From positions 4,342,501 to 4,406,500 of the forward strand of contig NZ_UGSI01000001.1 in the NCBI RefSeq assembly GCF_900454495.1: a stretch of 64,000 bases of DNA, written 5' to 3'. This document shows positions 45,033-53,677 of this stretch, piece after piece (within the stretch, counting starts at the first letter, position 1; each line of letters begins with the position of its first letter). The position numbers and the translations under genes are program-made. The notes under the pieces are model-generated. The model searched no databases. It had not been told where the DNA came from and saw only the letters and a list, made by a program, of their open reading frames with translations. Origin of the DNA: Paenibacillus macerans. GTDB lineage: Bacteria > Bacillota > Bacilli > Paenibacillales > Paenibacillaceae.

Positions 45033-46109
45033 TTACTTAGGTACGTAAATCTGGCTGAAAATGCCTCCATCGTTAAAATGCTTCTGCTGCGCCTGCGCCC
45101 AGCCGCCAAACTCTTCGTCAATCGTAAACAGCTTGATATCGGGGAACTGGTCGGCAAACTTGGCTTTCACGCTTTCCAGCGTCGGCCGGTAATAATTTTC
45201 CGCCGCGATCGTCTGTCCTTCCTCCGAGTACAGGTATTTCAGGTAAGCTTCGGCGACTTCCCGGGTTCCGTTCTTGTCGGCGTTTTTGTCCACGATCGCC
45301 ACGGGAGGTTCGGCCAGGATGCTTTCCGAAGGGTAGACGATATCGAATTTGTCCGGGCCGAGCTCTTTTACGGAGAGCCAGGCTTCGTTTTCCCAAGCGA
45401 GCAGCACATCGCCGAGTCCGCGTTCGACGAAGGTCGTCGTCGCCCCGCGGGCGCCGCTGTCCAGAACGGGAACGTGCTGGTACAGCTCCTTAACGAATTC
45501 CTGCGCTTTGGCCTCATCGTTATTATTATGGTGCAGGGCGTATCCCCATGCCGCCAGGTAGTTCCAGCGGGCGCCGCCCGAGGTTTGCGGGTTCGGCGCA
45601 ATAACCTCCACCCCGTCTTTGATCAGATCGTCCCAGTCCTTGATCCCTTTCGGATTTCCCTTGCGCACCAAAAACACAATCGTCGAGGTATAAGGAGAAC
45701 TGTTATGCTCAAATTTCTGCTGCCAGCCCTCGTTAATCAGTCCGCTTTGCTGAATGGCGTCGATATCGTAACCCAACGCCAGCGTAACCACATCCGCCCC
45801 CAGGCCGTCGATCACCGCCCGGCTCTGCTTGCCCGAGCCGCCGTGCGACTGCTTGATCGTAACTTTTTGACCCTTCTCTTTCTCCCAATAAGCGGCAAAG
45901 GCTGTGTTGTATTTTTCGTAAAGCTCCCGGGTCGGGTCATAGGATACGTTCAGCAGTTCCACTTCCTTAAGCTTCTCCCCGCCGCCTGCAGAACCGGCTT
46001 GCGCACTGGCCTCCTCGCCCCGCTTATTATCCGCCGAGCAGGCCGTCATCACCGTCAGCATCGCCAGCACCAAACCCACTAGAACCCCTTGTTTCCACAG
46101 TTTGATCAT
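45033..46109 (-). CDS. sbp: sulfate-binding lipoprotein
   Basis: 358 aa. Signal peptide with lipobox (VLAMLTVMTACSADN), then the sulfate-binding fold: LLNVSYDPTRELYEKYN, QSHGGSGKQSRAVIDGL, NPQTSGGARWNYLAAWGY, GARGATTTFVERGLGDVLL. Captures sulfate or thiosulfate for CysTW. First gene of the operon, with a structured leader upstream. No cysA ATPase gene is found in the cluster. Confidence 0.94.
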   Translation of the reverse strand: MIKLWKQGVLVGLVLAMLTVMTACSADNKRGEEASAQAGSAGGGEKLKEVELLNVSYDPTRELYEKYNTAFAAYWEKEKGQKVTIKQSHGGSGKQSRAVIDGLGADVVTLALGYDIDAIQQSGLINEGWQQKFEHNSSPYTSTIVFLVRKGNPKGIKDWDDLIKDGVEVIAPNPQTSGGARWNYLAAWGYALHHNNNDEAKAQEFVKELYQHVPVLDSGARGATTTFVERGLGDVLLAWENEAWLSVKELGPDKFDIVYPSESILAEPPVAIVDKNADKNGTREVAEAYLKYLYSEEGQTIAAENYYRPTLESVKAKFADQFPDIKLFTIDEEFGGWAQAQQKHFNDGGIFSQIYVPK

Positions 46110-46187
46110 CGTATCACTCCCCTTGCTCTCCTGATATTTTCTTGAAACGCCGGCAAGCTTTATGCCTCCGGCACAGCCCTAAAAGGA

Positions 46188-46269
46188 GGACGGAGAAACG
46201 CCCCAATCCCTACGGTCAAACCGAGCCGCTACCCGTGTCTGCCAAGGCAAGTAGAGCGTTCCTCCGTCC
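46188..46269 (-). promoter_or_regulatory. structured leader of sbp operon, candidate regulatory RNA
   Basis: On the minus strand, GGACGGAGGAACGC and GCGTTTCTCCGTCC pair at 13 of 14 positions and enclose about 54 bases with smaller hairpins (TTGCC-TTGGCA; CGGTTTGACCG). It sits about 80 bases before the sbp start. It lacks the conserved sequences of the SAM (S-box) riboswitch and of a T-box. The outer stem continues into AGGAGG-like sequence on the 3' side. Confidence 0.5.
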
Positions 46270-46574
46270 GTACGGTTAGAACATTTTAAATTATTCCTAC
46301 CTGTTTAGTATGCTATGGTGATATTTTATTATCGGGAGCCTAAAATTGTCAAACATTTTATTCAAAAAAACCAAATTATTTATAATCTCCCCTTATATTG
46401 CGAAAAGCGAATGTACGAGCCGCAAAAATGGGGGGGGGGGTTATTCGTTGAAATGTACGAGTTTGGCGTGGGCGGACCGTCAGGTTTGCGGATGTGCGGC
46501 GTACTGCAGAATAGCTCGGATAAGTGTGGTCAGTTGTGATTGGGGTCAAATTGGGGCAAGTAGGGCAACGTCAG

Positions 46575-46770
46575 GAGGTTAGGTTGGGTTAGCTGGGTTA
46601 GCCGGGTTAGGTCAAGTTAGGTCGGGTTAGATGAAATCAGGCTAGGTCGGATCAAGTTATATCGGGTTAGATCAGGTTATATCGGGTTATATCGGGTTAT
46701 ATCGGGTTAGATCAGGTTATATCAGGTTAGATCAGGTTAGATCAGGTTAGATCAGGTTAGATCAGGTCAG
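46575..46770. repeat. 10-base minisatellite ATCAGGTTAG
   Basis: About 20 units of (A/G)TC(A/G)GGTTA(G/T), the most regular part being 46670-46765, where ATCAGGTTAG and ATCGGGTTAT units alternate. No spacers, so not a CRISPR array. Confidence 0.9.
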
Positions 46771-46784
46771 GCTAGGCCAAGTTA

Positions 46785-46985
46785 ACGGCAAAAAATGTCG
46801 CTATATCTCGCTTTGTACATTCATCCGGAAAAATAGAGGATTTTTTTGCCGCTATTGTTTGTCCGACACGTATATTTGTTTGATTTCAGCCGATCTGCGC
46901 ACAAATAGAGACATTTTTTCCCCCTATCTCAACAATCCAGCGTAAACCGAAGGAAATAACGACATAAATTGCCGCTATTCTCAGA
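46785..46985. repeat. dispersed repeat family 1, copy D
   Basis: AACGGCAAAAAATGTCGCTA, AAATAGAGGATTTTTTTGCC, AAATAGAGACATTTTTTCCC and AAATAACGACATAAATTGCC units about 50-70 bases apart. Between the minisatellite and family 2 copy 2. Confidence 0.65.
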
Positions 46986-47034
46986 CAAGGGGCATTACTA
47001 TTGCATCAAACTTGACAAGACGCGTTTCTCTTTT

Positions 47035-47230
47035 GCATTCTAACGGTCGCCACAGCGGCTATTTACTCCTGCAACGCCATTTTCAAACTCTAACGGTTGC
47101 CATGACGCTTATTTCGCTTAAACCCGGCTATTTGGGGTCAAATCAGGGCAAATAGCAGCGTTCACAACCGTTAGAATTTAGAATGGGTCTTTTTTCGCAA
47201 AATAGCGGTTGGTACAACCGTTAGATTTCC
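47035..47230 (+). repeat. dispersed repeat family 2, copy 2 (intact)
   Basis: Four TCTAACGG(T/C)(T/C)G(C/T)-type boxes alternating with GCTATTT/AAATAGC boxes. This uninterrupted copy defines the empty site for the IS110-type insertion at 58.5 kb: it reads TTTTCAAACTCTAACGGTTG across the place where the element sits in the other copy. Confidence 0.75.
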
Positions 47231-47393
47231 GGCGGGAGCGGATCCCTGCCTAATTACCTCCGTTAAATGCAACGCCAGTGAAAGGAGGCCGAAAGGGGCG
47301 TAAACGGGTGTACTAACATGGCGACGGGGCGCGCGAAAAGGCCTCCGAACGCAGTACGCGCCACGCTTCTGTCGGCATCCCCAGTCCCTGCTT

Positions 47394-48464
47394 CTACAAC
47401 GCTCCCGGGTTCAGCGGCTCGATGCAAGCAACCTTGGCGATGGCCAGCTCCCGGCCCGCGGGCGACAGCTGGCCCGTTTCCGCATCCCGCCGGAATGCCG
47501 CGATATTGCCGCTGTATTGGTTCGCTACCAGCACATAGCCGTCCAGCACGGCGAAGTTCCGCGGCCAGTTCCCGCCGGTGCCGGTCCATTCCGGGTCGTT
47601 AAGCTTGCCGCTGCCCGGATCGATGCGGAAGCGGACGAGGCTGTTGTGCCCCCGGTTGGAGCCGTACAGGAAACGGCCGTCCGGAGACAGGTGAACGTCG
47701 GCCGGATAGTTTTCGCCCCGGAAATCCCCGGGCAAAGTGCCGACATGCTCCAAGGGCTCCAGGCGCCCTTGCCCCGGATCGTATGCGTATACGGTCAGCG
47801 TGTTGTTTAATTCGTTTATCCCATAGGCGTACCGCTCGGAAGGATGAATGGCAAAATGGCGCGGTCCGGAGCCGTCCGGGAGCCGCAACTCCCCGTGTTT
47901 AGCAAGCTTTCCGTCCTCCAGCCGGTATATAGCGATCCGGTCGATTCCCAAATCGGAGACGTAAATGTACTTCCCGTCCCGGCTGGGAACGGCGCTGTGG
48001 GCATGTGGCCCCTCCTGCCGTTCCGGATGAACGCCGCCGCCTTCGTGCTGAACGTTCGATCGTATCCCCGCCAGCGCTCCGTCCTCGCCCAGAGCAAAGC
48101 TATTCACATTGCCGCTGGAATAATTGGAGGCGAGCAGGCAGGCCCTGCGAGCCTTCGCCAATGCGAGATGGCAGGGATCCGCCCCGAGCGTCGGAAGCTC
48201 GTTCAGCTTGGTCAAGCCGCCATCCGCCGGGTCGATCGCAAAACTGACCGTTTTCCCTTCACTCTGTTCGCTGACCGCATAAAGCCGCCATGCCTCCATA
48301 TCCGCGACCAGGAAAGACGGGTTCGCAATCCCGTCCGTTTGCCCGAGAATACGCATTGCGCCGCTGCGCAAGTCCAGTTCGCATAAATGAATCCCCGGGT
48401 CGCCCATCTCCGCGTAAGCGCCCGCAAAAAACAACCTGAAATCCGTTCGCTTAAAAATACTCAC
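47394..48464 (-). CDS. 6-phosphogluconolactonase-type beta-propeller
   Basis: 356 aa lactonase-family seven-bladed propeller. Repeated blades are visible (NPSFLVADMEAWRLYAVSE, DPCHLALAKARRACLLASN, HAHSAVPSRDGKYIYVSDLG, GPRHFAIHPSERYAYGIN, PADVHLSPDGRFLYGSNRG, WPRNFAVLDGYVLVANQY). Relatives hydrolyse 6-phosphogluconolactone in the oxidative pentose phosphate pathway. Single gene. Confidence 0.9.
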   Translation of the reverse strand: MSIFKRTDFRLFFAGAYAEMGDPGIHLCELDLRSGAMRILGQTDGIANPSFLVADMEAWRLYAVSEQSEGKTVSFAIDPADGGLTKLNELPTLGADPCHLALAKARRACLLASNYSSGNVNSFALGEDGALAGIRSNVQHEGGGVHPERQEGPHAHSAVPSRDGKYIYVSDLGIDRIAIYRLEDGKLAKHGELRLPDGSGPRHFAIHPSERYAYGINELNNTLTVYAYDPGQGRLEPLEHVGTLPGDFRGENYPADVHLSPDGRFLYGSNRGHNSLVRFRIDPGSGKLNDPEWTGTGGNWPRNFAVLDGYVLVANQYSGNIAAFRRDAETGQLSPAGRELAIAKVACIEPLNPGAL

Positions 48465-48552
48465 CCCATCATTCCCCCTTTGGCTTCCCGCGCTTCCAAC
48501 AGACCCTCCAGACCCTTCGTATCCTTCAGACCCTGCATATCCTGCATACTCT

Positions 48553-49032
48553 TCATATTCTCATATTTACCCGTTTCTCATATTTCCCCGTGCAGCGCTC
48601 TCTTCCGGCCTGGCTGCCGGTTTCGTCCACCATCCGTTTGACCTCCGACAAGGAAAGCTCATCGAAATACGACTCCAGTCGCTGCTCTCCGCCGCTGAAA
48701 ATCCGGTCCATGACCGTATGCATGTTGGACGATATTTGGCAGGAGGACTTATCGCTGCCGGAGCACCAGCCCGGGTGCAGCGAACCGCGGGCAAACAGGC
48801 GGTACAAATCGCCCAAGGTGACCCGCGCAAGTTCCGTGTTGAGCTGGTATCCCCCGCCGGCCCCCTCCTTCGTGGTCACCAATCCGTGCTTTCGCAGCGA
48901 ACTAAGCACTTTGCGCACGCGGGCCGGATGGGTCGCGACGCTGCAGGCGATTTGCTCGCTGTTGGCCATTTGCTCTCCTTGATTGTCCAGAAACAACAGA
49001 CAATGGACCGCAACCGTAAATTCGCTATTCAT
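48553..49032 (-). CDS. Rrf2 family transcription regulator
   Basis: 159 aa. Winged helix-turn-helix: FTVAVHCLLFLDNQGEQMANSEQIACSVATHPARVRKVLSSLRKHGL with wing GAGGGYQLN. Two cysteines (GWCSGSDKSSCQI) are spaced as in members that sense redox state or bind a cluster, but the three-Cys IscR/NsrR pattern is not complete; closest in look to YwnA. Divergent from ccdC; a MITE occupies their shared upstream region. Confidence 0.9.
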   Translation of the reverse strand: MNSEFTVAVHCLLFLDNQGEQMANSEQIACSVATHPARVRKVLSSLRKHGLVTTKEGAGGGYQLNTELARVTLGDLYRLFARGSLHPGWCSGSDKSSCQISSNMHTVMDRIFSGGEQRLESYFDELSLSEVKRMVDETGSQAGRERCTGKYEKRVNMRI

Positions 49033-49108
49033 TTTCCTTCCCCCTTACCTTGCAGGTTTGAAACATGAGCGGCCGATTATGTTATAATGTTCTCGCGAAA
49101 TACTATTA

Positions 49109-49286
49109 GAGGTTGTTCAAAAAGTCGTCTTTTGATCACGAAGCAGGTCAGGAAGTGGTCTCGACATCGAATCTTGGATTCAGCCGGGCCTTCCGTTGCT
49201 CACGTACCCAAAACGTACGCTCCGCTACTCAGTCCCTAGCTTCATCCAACCTTCTCGGTGCTGAAAACCCGACTTTTTGAACACGC
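49109..49286. mobile_element. 178-base MITE with terminal inverted repeats
   Basis: Ends share TGTTCAAAAAGTCG as perfect inverted repeats (left at about 49113, right at about 49283). The element is flanked by a 7-base direct repeat ACTATTA (49102-49108 and 49287-49293), the expected target duplication. No coding capacity. Confidence 0.82.
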
Positions 49287-49351
49287 ACTATTAACAAGTA
49301 TTTAGTTTTGTCAAACAATAACTTCCTTATATAGAAAGGGATCGATCTCCC

Positions 49352-49855
49352 ATGCATGCGATTAATCCGTCTTACATGCAAATCGCCTTTACCTTCGGCG
49401 CCATGGCCATGGCGATTGCCGTGCTGTTTATCCGCCTTAAGGCAAGCCGCAGGCCCGTGACGATCAAGAAAATCATCATCCCCCCGCTCGGCATGACGAC
49501 CGGGTTCATGATGTTCATCGTTCCCGAGACGCATATTCCCGTCACTTGGGGAATCATCGCCTTTGCTCTCGGCTGGCTGCTGTTCTCTTATCCGCTCATC
49601 CGGACCACGAAATTCGAGAAGGTGAACGGGCAGGTTTATGCCCAGCGCTCGCGCAGCTTTATTTTTATTCTGATCGGCCTGCTCGCTGTCCGCATGCTGC
49701 TGCACGAAGCGGTGGAGCAATATATCTCCGTGATTCAGACCGGCGCCGTCTTCTTTCTGCTGGCCTACGGAATGATTGTCCGCTGGCGGCTGTTTATGCT
49801 GAAGCAATACCGCGCCATGACGGCAAGCCTCGACAACCCTTCCGATTCCGCTTAA
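49352..49855 (+). CDS. ccdC: CcdC family membrane protein
   Basis: 167 aa with five predicted helices, matching CcdC/DUF1453 (ITFGAMAMAIAVLFIRLK-like start, IIPPLGMTTGFMMFIVPETH, WGIIAFALGWLLFSYPLIRT, FIFILIGLLAVRMLLHE). Role unclear; the B. subtilis homologue lies in the ccdA cytochrome c locus. Its end overlaps the end of the convergent diguanylate cyclase gene by 4 bases. Confidence 0.88.
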   Translation: MHAINPSYMQIAFTFGAMAMAIAVLFIRLKASRRPVTIKKIIIPPLGMTTGFMMFIVPETHIPVTWGIIAFALGWLLFSYPLIRTTKFEKVNGQVYAQRSRSFIFILIGLLAVRMLLHEAVEQYISVIQTGAVFFLLAYGMIVRWRLFMLKQYRAMTASLDNPSDSA

Positions 49856-51309
49856 AGCTCCGCGGGCTGCGATTCCGTCCAGCCTTCGACCACAGACCGG
49901 TTGCGGCCGGCCTCCTTGGCCTTGTACAAGGAGCGGTCGGCGCTGCCGATCAATTCCTGCCCGTCGACCGGATCAAACGGCTGAATGCAGCAGCCCCCGA
50001 TACTGATCGTGACTGAGCCGGAAACCGCGGAAACTTCGTGGGGGATGGCCAACCCGGACACCGCCCTGCGAAGCCTCTCCGCTATACTCCGGGCTTCCCC
50101 GGCGCCGCAATCCGGCAAGATCACGACAAATTCCTCCCCGCCGTAACGCGCCGCAAATCCGCCCATCGCTTGCACCCTCTTGTGGATCGCTTGGGCGATG
50201 GAACGCAGCACCTCGTCTCCGCCCTGATGTCCATAGTGGTCATTGTAGGCTTTAAAACAGTCCACATCGATAATCAGCAGCGACAAGGACGTCGATCTAT
50301 CCCCCGGCGATACCATTTCCCGCGACAAAATCTCATCAAACCGGCGGCGGTTCGGAATTCCGGTCAACCCGTCCAATTGGGTCAGCCGGGTTAATTTCTC
50401 GTTGGCCTTCTCCAGTTCGATGCCGGACGCAATCAATTGCCGATGCTGTTCCGAAAGCCGGATAAAAAGCCGGTTTACTTCGTTAACCACCGAGCAGATT
50501 ACGACCGTTGCCGCTACGACCGAGTTGATTTTGGCCATGTACCAGCCGAGCGAAAAGCGGGTGCCGGCCAGCAAGGTCAGCGTCACGTCCATCAGAAGCC
50601 CAATGATCGCCACCGTCAGCCATAAGTGCAGGACCGTGTGGCCTTTGTTTCGCAAGGCCATCACGAGCAGTGCCGCCAAGTTCAGCAGCCATACGGCAGG
50701 GCCGAGTCCGGTCGAATTTAACTGCCGGTAATCGCTGTATCGAATAATTTCGGGCAAGGCCCGCTCCCCAAAGATCGACAAATCAATGAGCCCAAGCGCA
50801 AGCAGCAGAGTAAACGAAATCCCTGCCACGCCCCAATTGAAAATATGCTCCTTTTTCCCGATCGGCTTCGGCCATATCGATTGCGTGAGCACGTACAATA
50901 ATATACCCAAAGAAAAACCGCTATGCCAAAACACCCACAACCATCCCGCGGCCTGGCTGCGCTCGCCAAAATACCAGGCATCGGAAAACAGGCCCGGAAA
51001 CGTAATGATATGTGCGGCGGTAATGATTCCGGTAAACAGATAGGTACAGGACAAGACCAGCAGCGACGGAATCCCGGACGCCCGGTATTGGCTGTAGGCG
51101 ATAAAGGCGGTAAGCAGATCCCCGAAGATCAGCCAGGCGATGGCGGCGGCAAAAAAAAGCTCCAGCCCGGGCGAATTTCTCAAACCGAGCGGAATCGCCG
51201 CCATCGACACGGCCACGATCAAAATGGCCAGAAAAACCGCGAATTTTCTTTGCTTGCTTCCGGAGGGAATGTCGAAAACCTGCGATGCCACCTTGTAATT
51301 TCCATGCAT
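49852..51309 (-). CDS. membrane-bound diguanylate cyclase (GGDEF)
   Basis: 485 aa. N-terminal half has about eight membrane helices forming an integral sensor; a short coiled linker (IELEKANEKLTRLTQLDGLTG) leads to the GGDEF domain with the active-site loop RYGGEEFVVILPD and metal site LLIIDVDCFKAYND. No RxxD-type inhibitory site is obvious just before GGEEF. Makes c-di-GMP. An HD-GYP gene 4 kb away may degrade the same signal. Confidence 0.92.
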   Translation of the reverse strand: MHGNYKVASQVFDIPSGSKQRKFAVFLAILIVAVSMAAIPLGLRNSPGLELFFAAAIAWLIFGDLLTAFIAYSQYRASGIPSLLVLSCTYLFTGIITAAHIITFPGLFSDAWYFGERSQAAGWLWVFWHSGFSLGILLYVLTQSIWPKPIGKKEHIFNWGVAGISFTLLLALGLIDLSIFGERALPEIIRYSDYRQLNSTGLGPAVWLLNLAALLVMALRNKGHTVLHLWLTVAIIGLLMDVTLTLLAGTRFSLGWYMAKINSVVAATVVICSVVNEVNRLFIRLSEQHRQLIASGIELEKANEKLTRLTQLDGLTGIPNRRRFDEILSREMVSPGDRSTSLSLLIIDVDCFKAYNDHYGHQGGDEVLRSIAQAIHKRVQAMGGFAARYGGEEFVVILPDCGAGEARSIAERLRRAVSGLAIPHEVSAVSGSVTISIGGCCIQPFDPVDGQELIGSADRSLYKAKEAGRNRSVVEGWTESQPAEL

Positions 51310-51491
51310 AGGCGGGCAAATTCCCCCCTTCTGGTTGTTTTTCGTGTAGTACCTCCAACATAGTGGATTTTAAATGGAGATGCAATCTTTTTCTCCCGGC
51401 TGCCGCAAAACGGCAAACAGCCGCATTCGCTTTGGGGCGAACACGGCTGTTTGGGGGCAAGCAACGGTATTTATACAAAAATCGGATTAGC

Positions 51492-51707
51492 CTAGGAAGA
51501 CGTTCTGGGATCGAAGGTGGGATTTTTCAGTTGAGGCAGCATCCTCATCCCCTTCTCCATTTCCGAAGAGCATAAAGGACATACCGGCGTGTAGTCGAAC
51601 GTAAAATTGTCCCGCATCCAGCCGTTGCAATCCTCGCTGGTGCATGACCAGACCGGGGTGTTCTCCTCGGGAATTTCCTCCAACGGTTTTTTACGGTAGC
51701 TCATCAT
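51492..51707 (-). CDS. ydjO: YdjO-like small zinc-binding protein
   Basis: 71 aa from MMSYRKKPLEEIPEENTPVW, preceded by GAGGAGGAAA. Four Cys in two pairs (WSCTSEDCNGWMR, VCPLCSSEM) can bind zinc. This is the pattern of the cold-inducible YdjO family. Function unknown. The next 330 bases (to the riboswitch) hold no gene. Confidence 0.9.
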   Translation of the reverse strand: MMSYRKKPLEEIPEENTPVWSCTSEDCNGWMRDNFTFDYTPVCPLCSSEMEKGMRMLPQLKNPTFDPRTSS

Positions 51708-52041
51708 TTTCCTCCTCAAAATGGATGTTGGTCAACCAATTCGGCAAGCAGCCAAACGCCGCTTGTATGAGCTGAATAAAAACGGCTCCTGGCGCTATTG
51801 GGGCACACCAAGAGCGTTGAGCCTATCAAAAAAAATCACACATTGAAAAAAGTTCCATCCGCAAAAGCGGCACCCTTTCAATACGTGAAATATCACGTTT
51901 TCAAACCATCTATTGGTTCAATTATAACGGTTTTCCAAATAGAAAGCAAATCTCCTGATATTTCAAACCTCCTCCCTTTGCCGGGCTGGACAGACGCGCC
52001 GGAGAAAATTATAATGACTATTGAACTCTGCAGTTGAATCG

Positions 52042-52133
52042 TTCAGGGGTGCTGGAATCGGCCGGCTGAGATTGTATCCCTCCAAGATACTGACCCTTAA
52101 ACCTGATCTGGATAATGCCAGCGTAGGGAGCCG
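52042..52133 (+). ncRNA. TPP riboswitch (THI element)
   Basis: Conserved blocks in order: CAGGGGTGCT, GGCTGAGAT, then GACCCTTAAACCTGATCTGG and ATAATGCCAGCGTAGGGAG. Controls the thiamine-precursor transporter genes that follow, through the downstream terminator. Confidence 0.96.
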
Positions 52134-52180
52134 TCATGGATGGAATGATTTTGGATGTTTTAAATTCCGCCCGCCGATCA

Positions 52181-52206
52181 GCGTCCCGAATCCGGGACGC
52201 TTTTTT
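52181..52206 (+). terminator. riboswitch expression-platform terminator
   Basis: GCGTCCCGAATCCGGGACGC followed by TTTTTT, 48 bases after the TPP aptamer. Expected to form when TPP is bound. Confidence 0.92.
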
Positions 52207-52297
52207 ATTGTCCGGACCTTATGGCCATAAAGCTTTCGGGCGCCTTCAGGTTATAGATGAACACAACTAGCGGAAATTTAACGAAATGAAGGAGAGA

Positions 52298-53347
52298 ATG
52301 GCTGTGAAAAGAAAAAAACGGACTTCCCTGGCGGCGGCCCTATCCTGCCTCCTGCTGGTCCTGGCCGGCTGCGGCGGCCAAGCCGCCGGCGGCAGCGAAG
52401 GCAATCCGGCCGCGGGTGCCGCCGCGGACAATGGAGGGGCCAAGGCGCCGCGCGACGTTAAGCTCGTGCTCGACTGGAGCCCCAACACGAACCATACCGG
52501 TTTATACGTCGCCAAAGAGCTGGGATATTTCAAGGAGGAAGGCCTGAACGTGGATATCGTGCTCCCCGGCTCCGGCGGCGCGGAAGCGATGGTCGCTTCC
52601 GGCGAGGCGCCGTTTGGCGTCAGCGTGCAGGAGAACGTCACGCAGAGCCGGACGCAAGGCGTTCCGCTCGTATCGATCGCGGCCGTCATTCAGCACAACA
52701 CCTCCGGCTTCGCCGCTCCGGCCGGCAAAAACATCAAATCGCCGAAGGATTTTGAAGGCAAAACGTACGGCGGTTGGGGATCTCCGGTAGAAGAGGCCGT
52801 CATGAAGTCGATCATGGACCTGGAAGGCGCCGACGTCGGCAAAGTCAAATTCCTCAACATCGGGGATGCCGACTACTTCACCGCCGTGAAGCGCGACATC
52901 GACTTCGCCTGGATTTTCTACGCCTGGACCGGCATTGAAGCGGAGCTCCGGGGCGAGCCGCTCGATATGCTGTACGTCAAGGACTACTCCGATAAGCTCG
53001 ACTATTACACGCCGGTTATCGTGACGAACGAGAAAACGATCGCAAACGATCCGGAGCTGGTCAAATCGTTTATGCGCGCCGTGTCCAAAGGATACAATTA
53101 CGCCGCCGATCATCCGGACGAAGCCGCGCAAATTTTGCTGAAGGCGGTGCCTGAACTGGACCATGACCTGGTCGTCGCCAGCCAGAAGTGGCTTAGCCCG
53201 AAATACCGCGATGACGCGGCCCGCTGGGGCGAGCAGAAAAAGGAAGTATGGCAGAACTACTCCGACTGGATGCACGAGCGCGGGCTGCTGGAGAAGCCGC
53301 TTGATGTCGGCGCCGCGTTTACAAACGATTTTTTGCCTGCCGAGTAA
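52298..53347 (+). CDS. thiY: thiamine precursor-binding lipoprotein (ThiY/NMT1-like)
   Basis: 349 aa. The start MAVKRKKRTSLAAAL was chosen since AAGGAGA precedes it; an ATG 12 bases upstream and a GTG 6 bases downstream are alternatives. Lipobox LLVLAGCGG. NMT1/THI5-like fold: VKLVLDWSPNTNHTGLYVAKELGYF, EAMVASGEAPFGVSVQENV, KSPKDFEGKTYGGWGSPVEE. Probably binds formylaminopyrimidine or HMP for the ThiXZ transporter. First gene after the riboswitch. Confidence 0.92.
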   Translation: MAVKRKKRTSLAAALSCLLLVLAGCGGQAAGGSEGNPAAGAAADNGGAKAPRDVKLVLDWSPNTNHTGLYVAKELGYFKEEGLNVDIVLPGSGGAEAMVASGEAPFGVSVQENVTQSRTQGVPLVSIAAVIQHNTSGFAAPAGKNIKSPKDFEGKTYGGWGSPVEEAVMKSIMDLEGADVGKVKFLNIGDADYFTAVKRDIDFAWIFYAWTGIEAELRGEPLDMLYVKDYSDKLDYYTPVIVTNEKTIANDPELVKSFMRAVSKGYNYAADHPDEAAQILLKAVPELDHDLVVASQKWLSPKYRDDAARWGEQKKEVWQNYSDWMHERGLLEKPLDVGAAFTNDFLPAE

Positions 53348-53383
53348 AAAGAAAAATAAACCCAAGAAAGGATGCTGAATTTT

Positions 53384-53677
53384 ATGCCAAATGCACTGCT
53401 TAGCATTCAGATCATTCCGAAAACGCCAAACGGCGAAGACGTCATTCCGTATGTCGACCGCGCAATCGAGGTCATTCAGGCCTCCGGGGTCAAATATCAG
53501 GTGAATCCGCTGGAGACCACGATGGAGGGCGATTTGGACGAGCTGCTGGCCATCGTCAAAAAGATGAACGAAGCCGTTATCGAGTTTGGCAGCACCGGAA
53601 TCATTTCGCAGATTAAAATCTCCTACAACCCGCAGGGCGTCAGCATGGATAAGCTGACCGCGAAATACCGCCCATGA
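53384..53677 (+). CDS. thiamine-binding protein, MTH1187/YkoF-like
   Basis: 97 aa from MPNALLSIQIIPKTPNGED. This is the DUF77/MTH1187 fold (VIPYVDRAIEVIQASGVKYQV, NPLETTMEGDLDELLAIVKK). Such cytoplasmic proteins bind thiamine or HMP. It sits inside the riboswitch-controlled operon and shares the ATGA overlap with thiX, supporting a role as a precursor carrier or sensor. Confidence 0.9.
   Translation: MPNALLSIQIIPKTPNGEDVIPYVDRAIEVIQASGVKYQVNPLETTMEGDLDELLAIVKKMNEAVIEFGSTGIISQIKISYNPQGVSMDKLTAKYRP

Noticed and set aside
46188..46269. SAM (S-box) riboswitch before sbp
   Set aside because: The conserved S-box core sequences and kink-turn are not there; only a generic stem is supported.
46575..46770. 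Possible CRISPR array
   Set aside because: Units are adjacent with no unique spacers, and no cas genes are present in the window. The arrays at 17.2 and 33.9 kb fail for the same reason.
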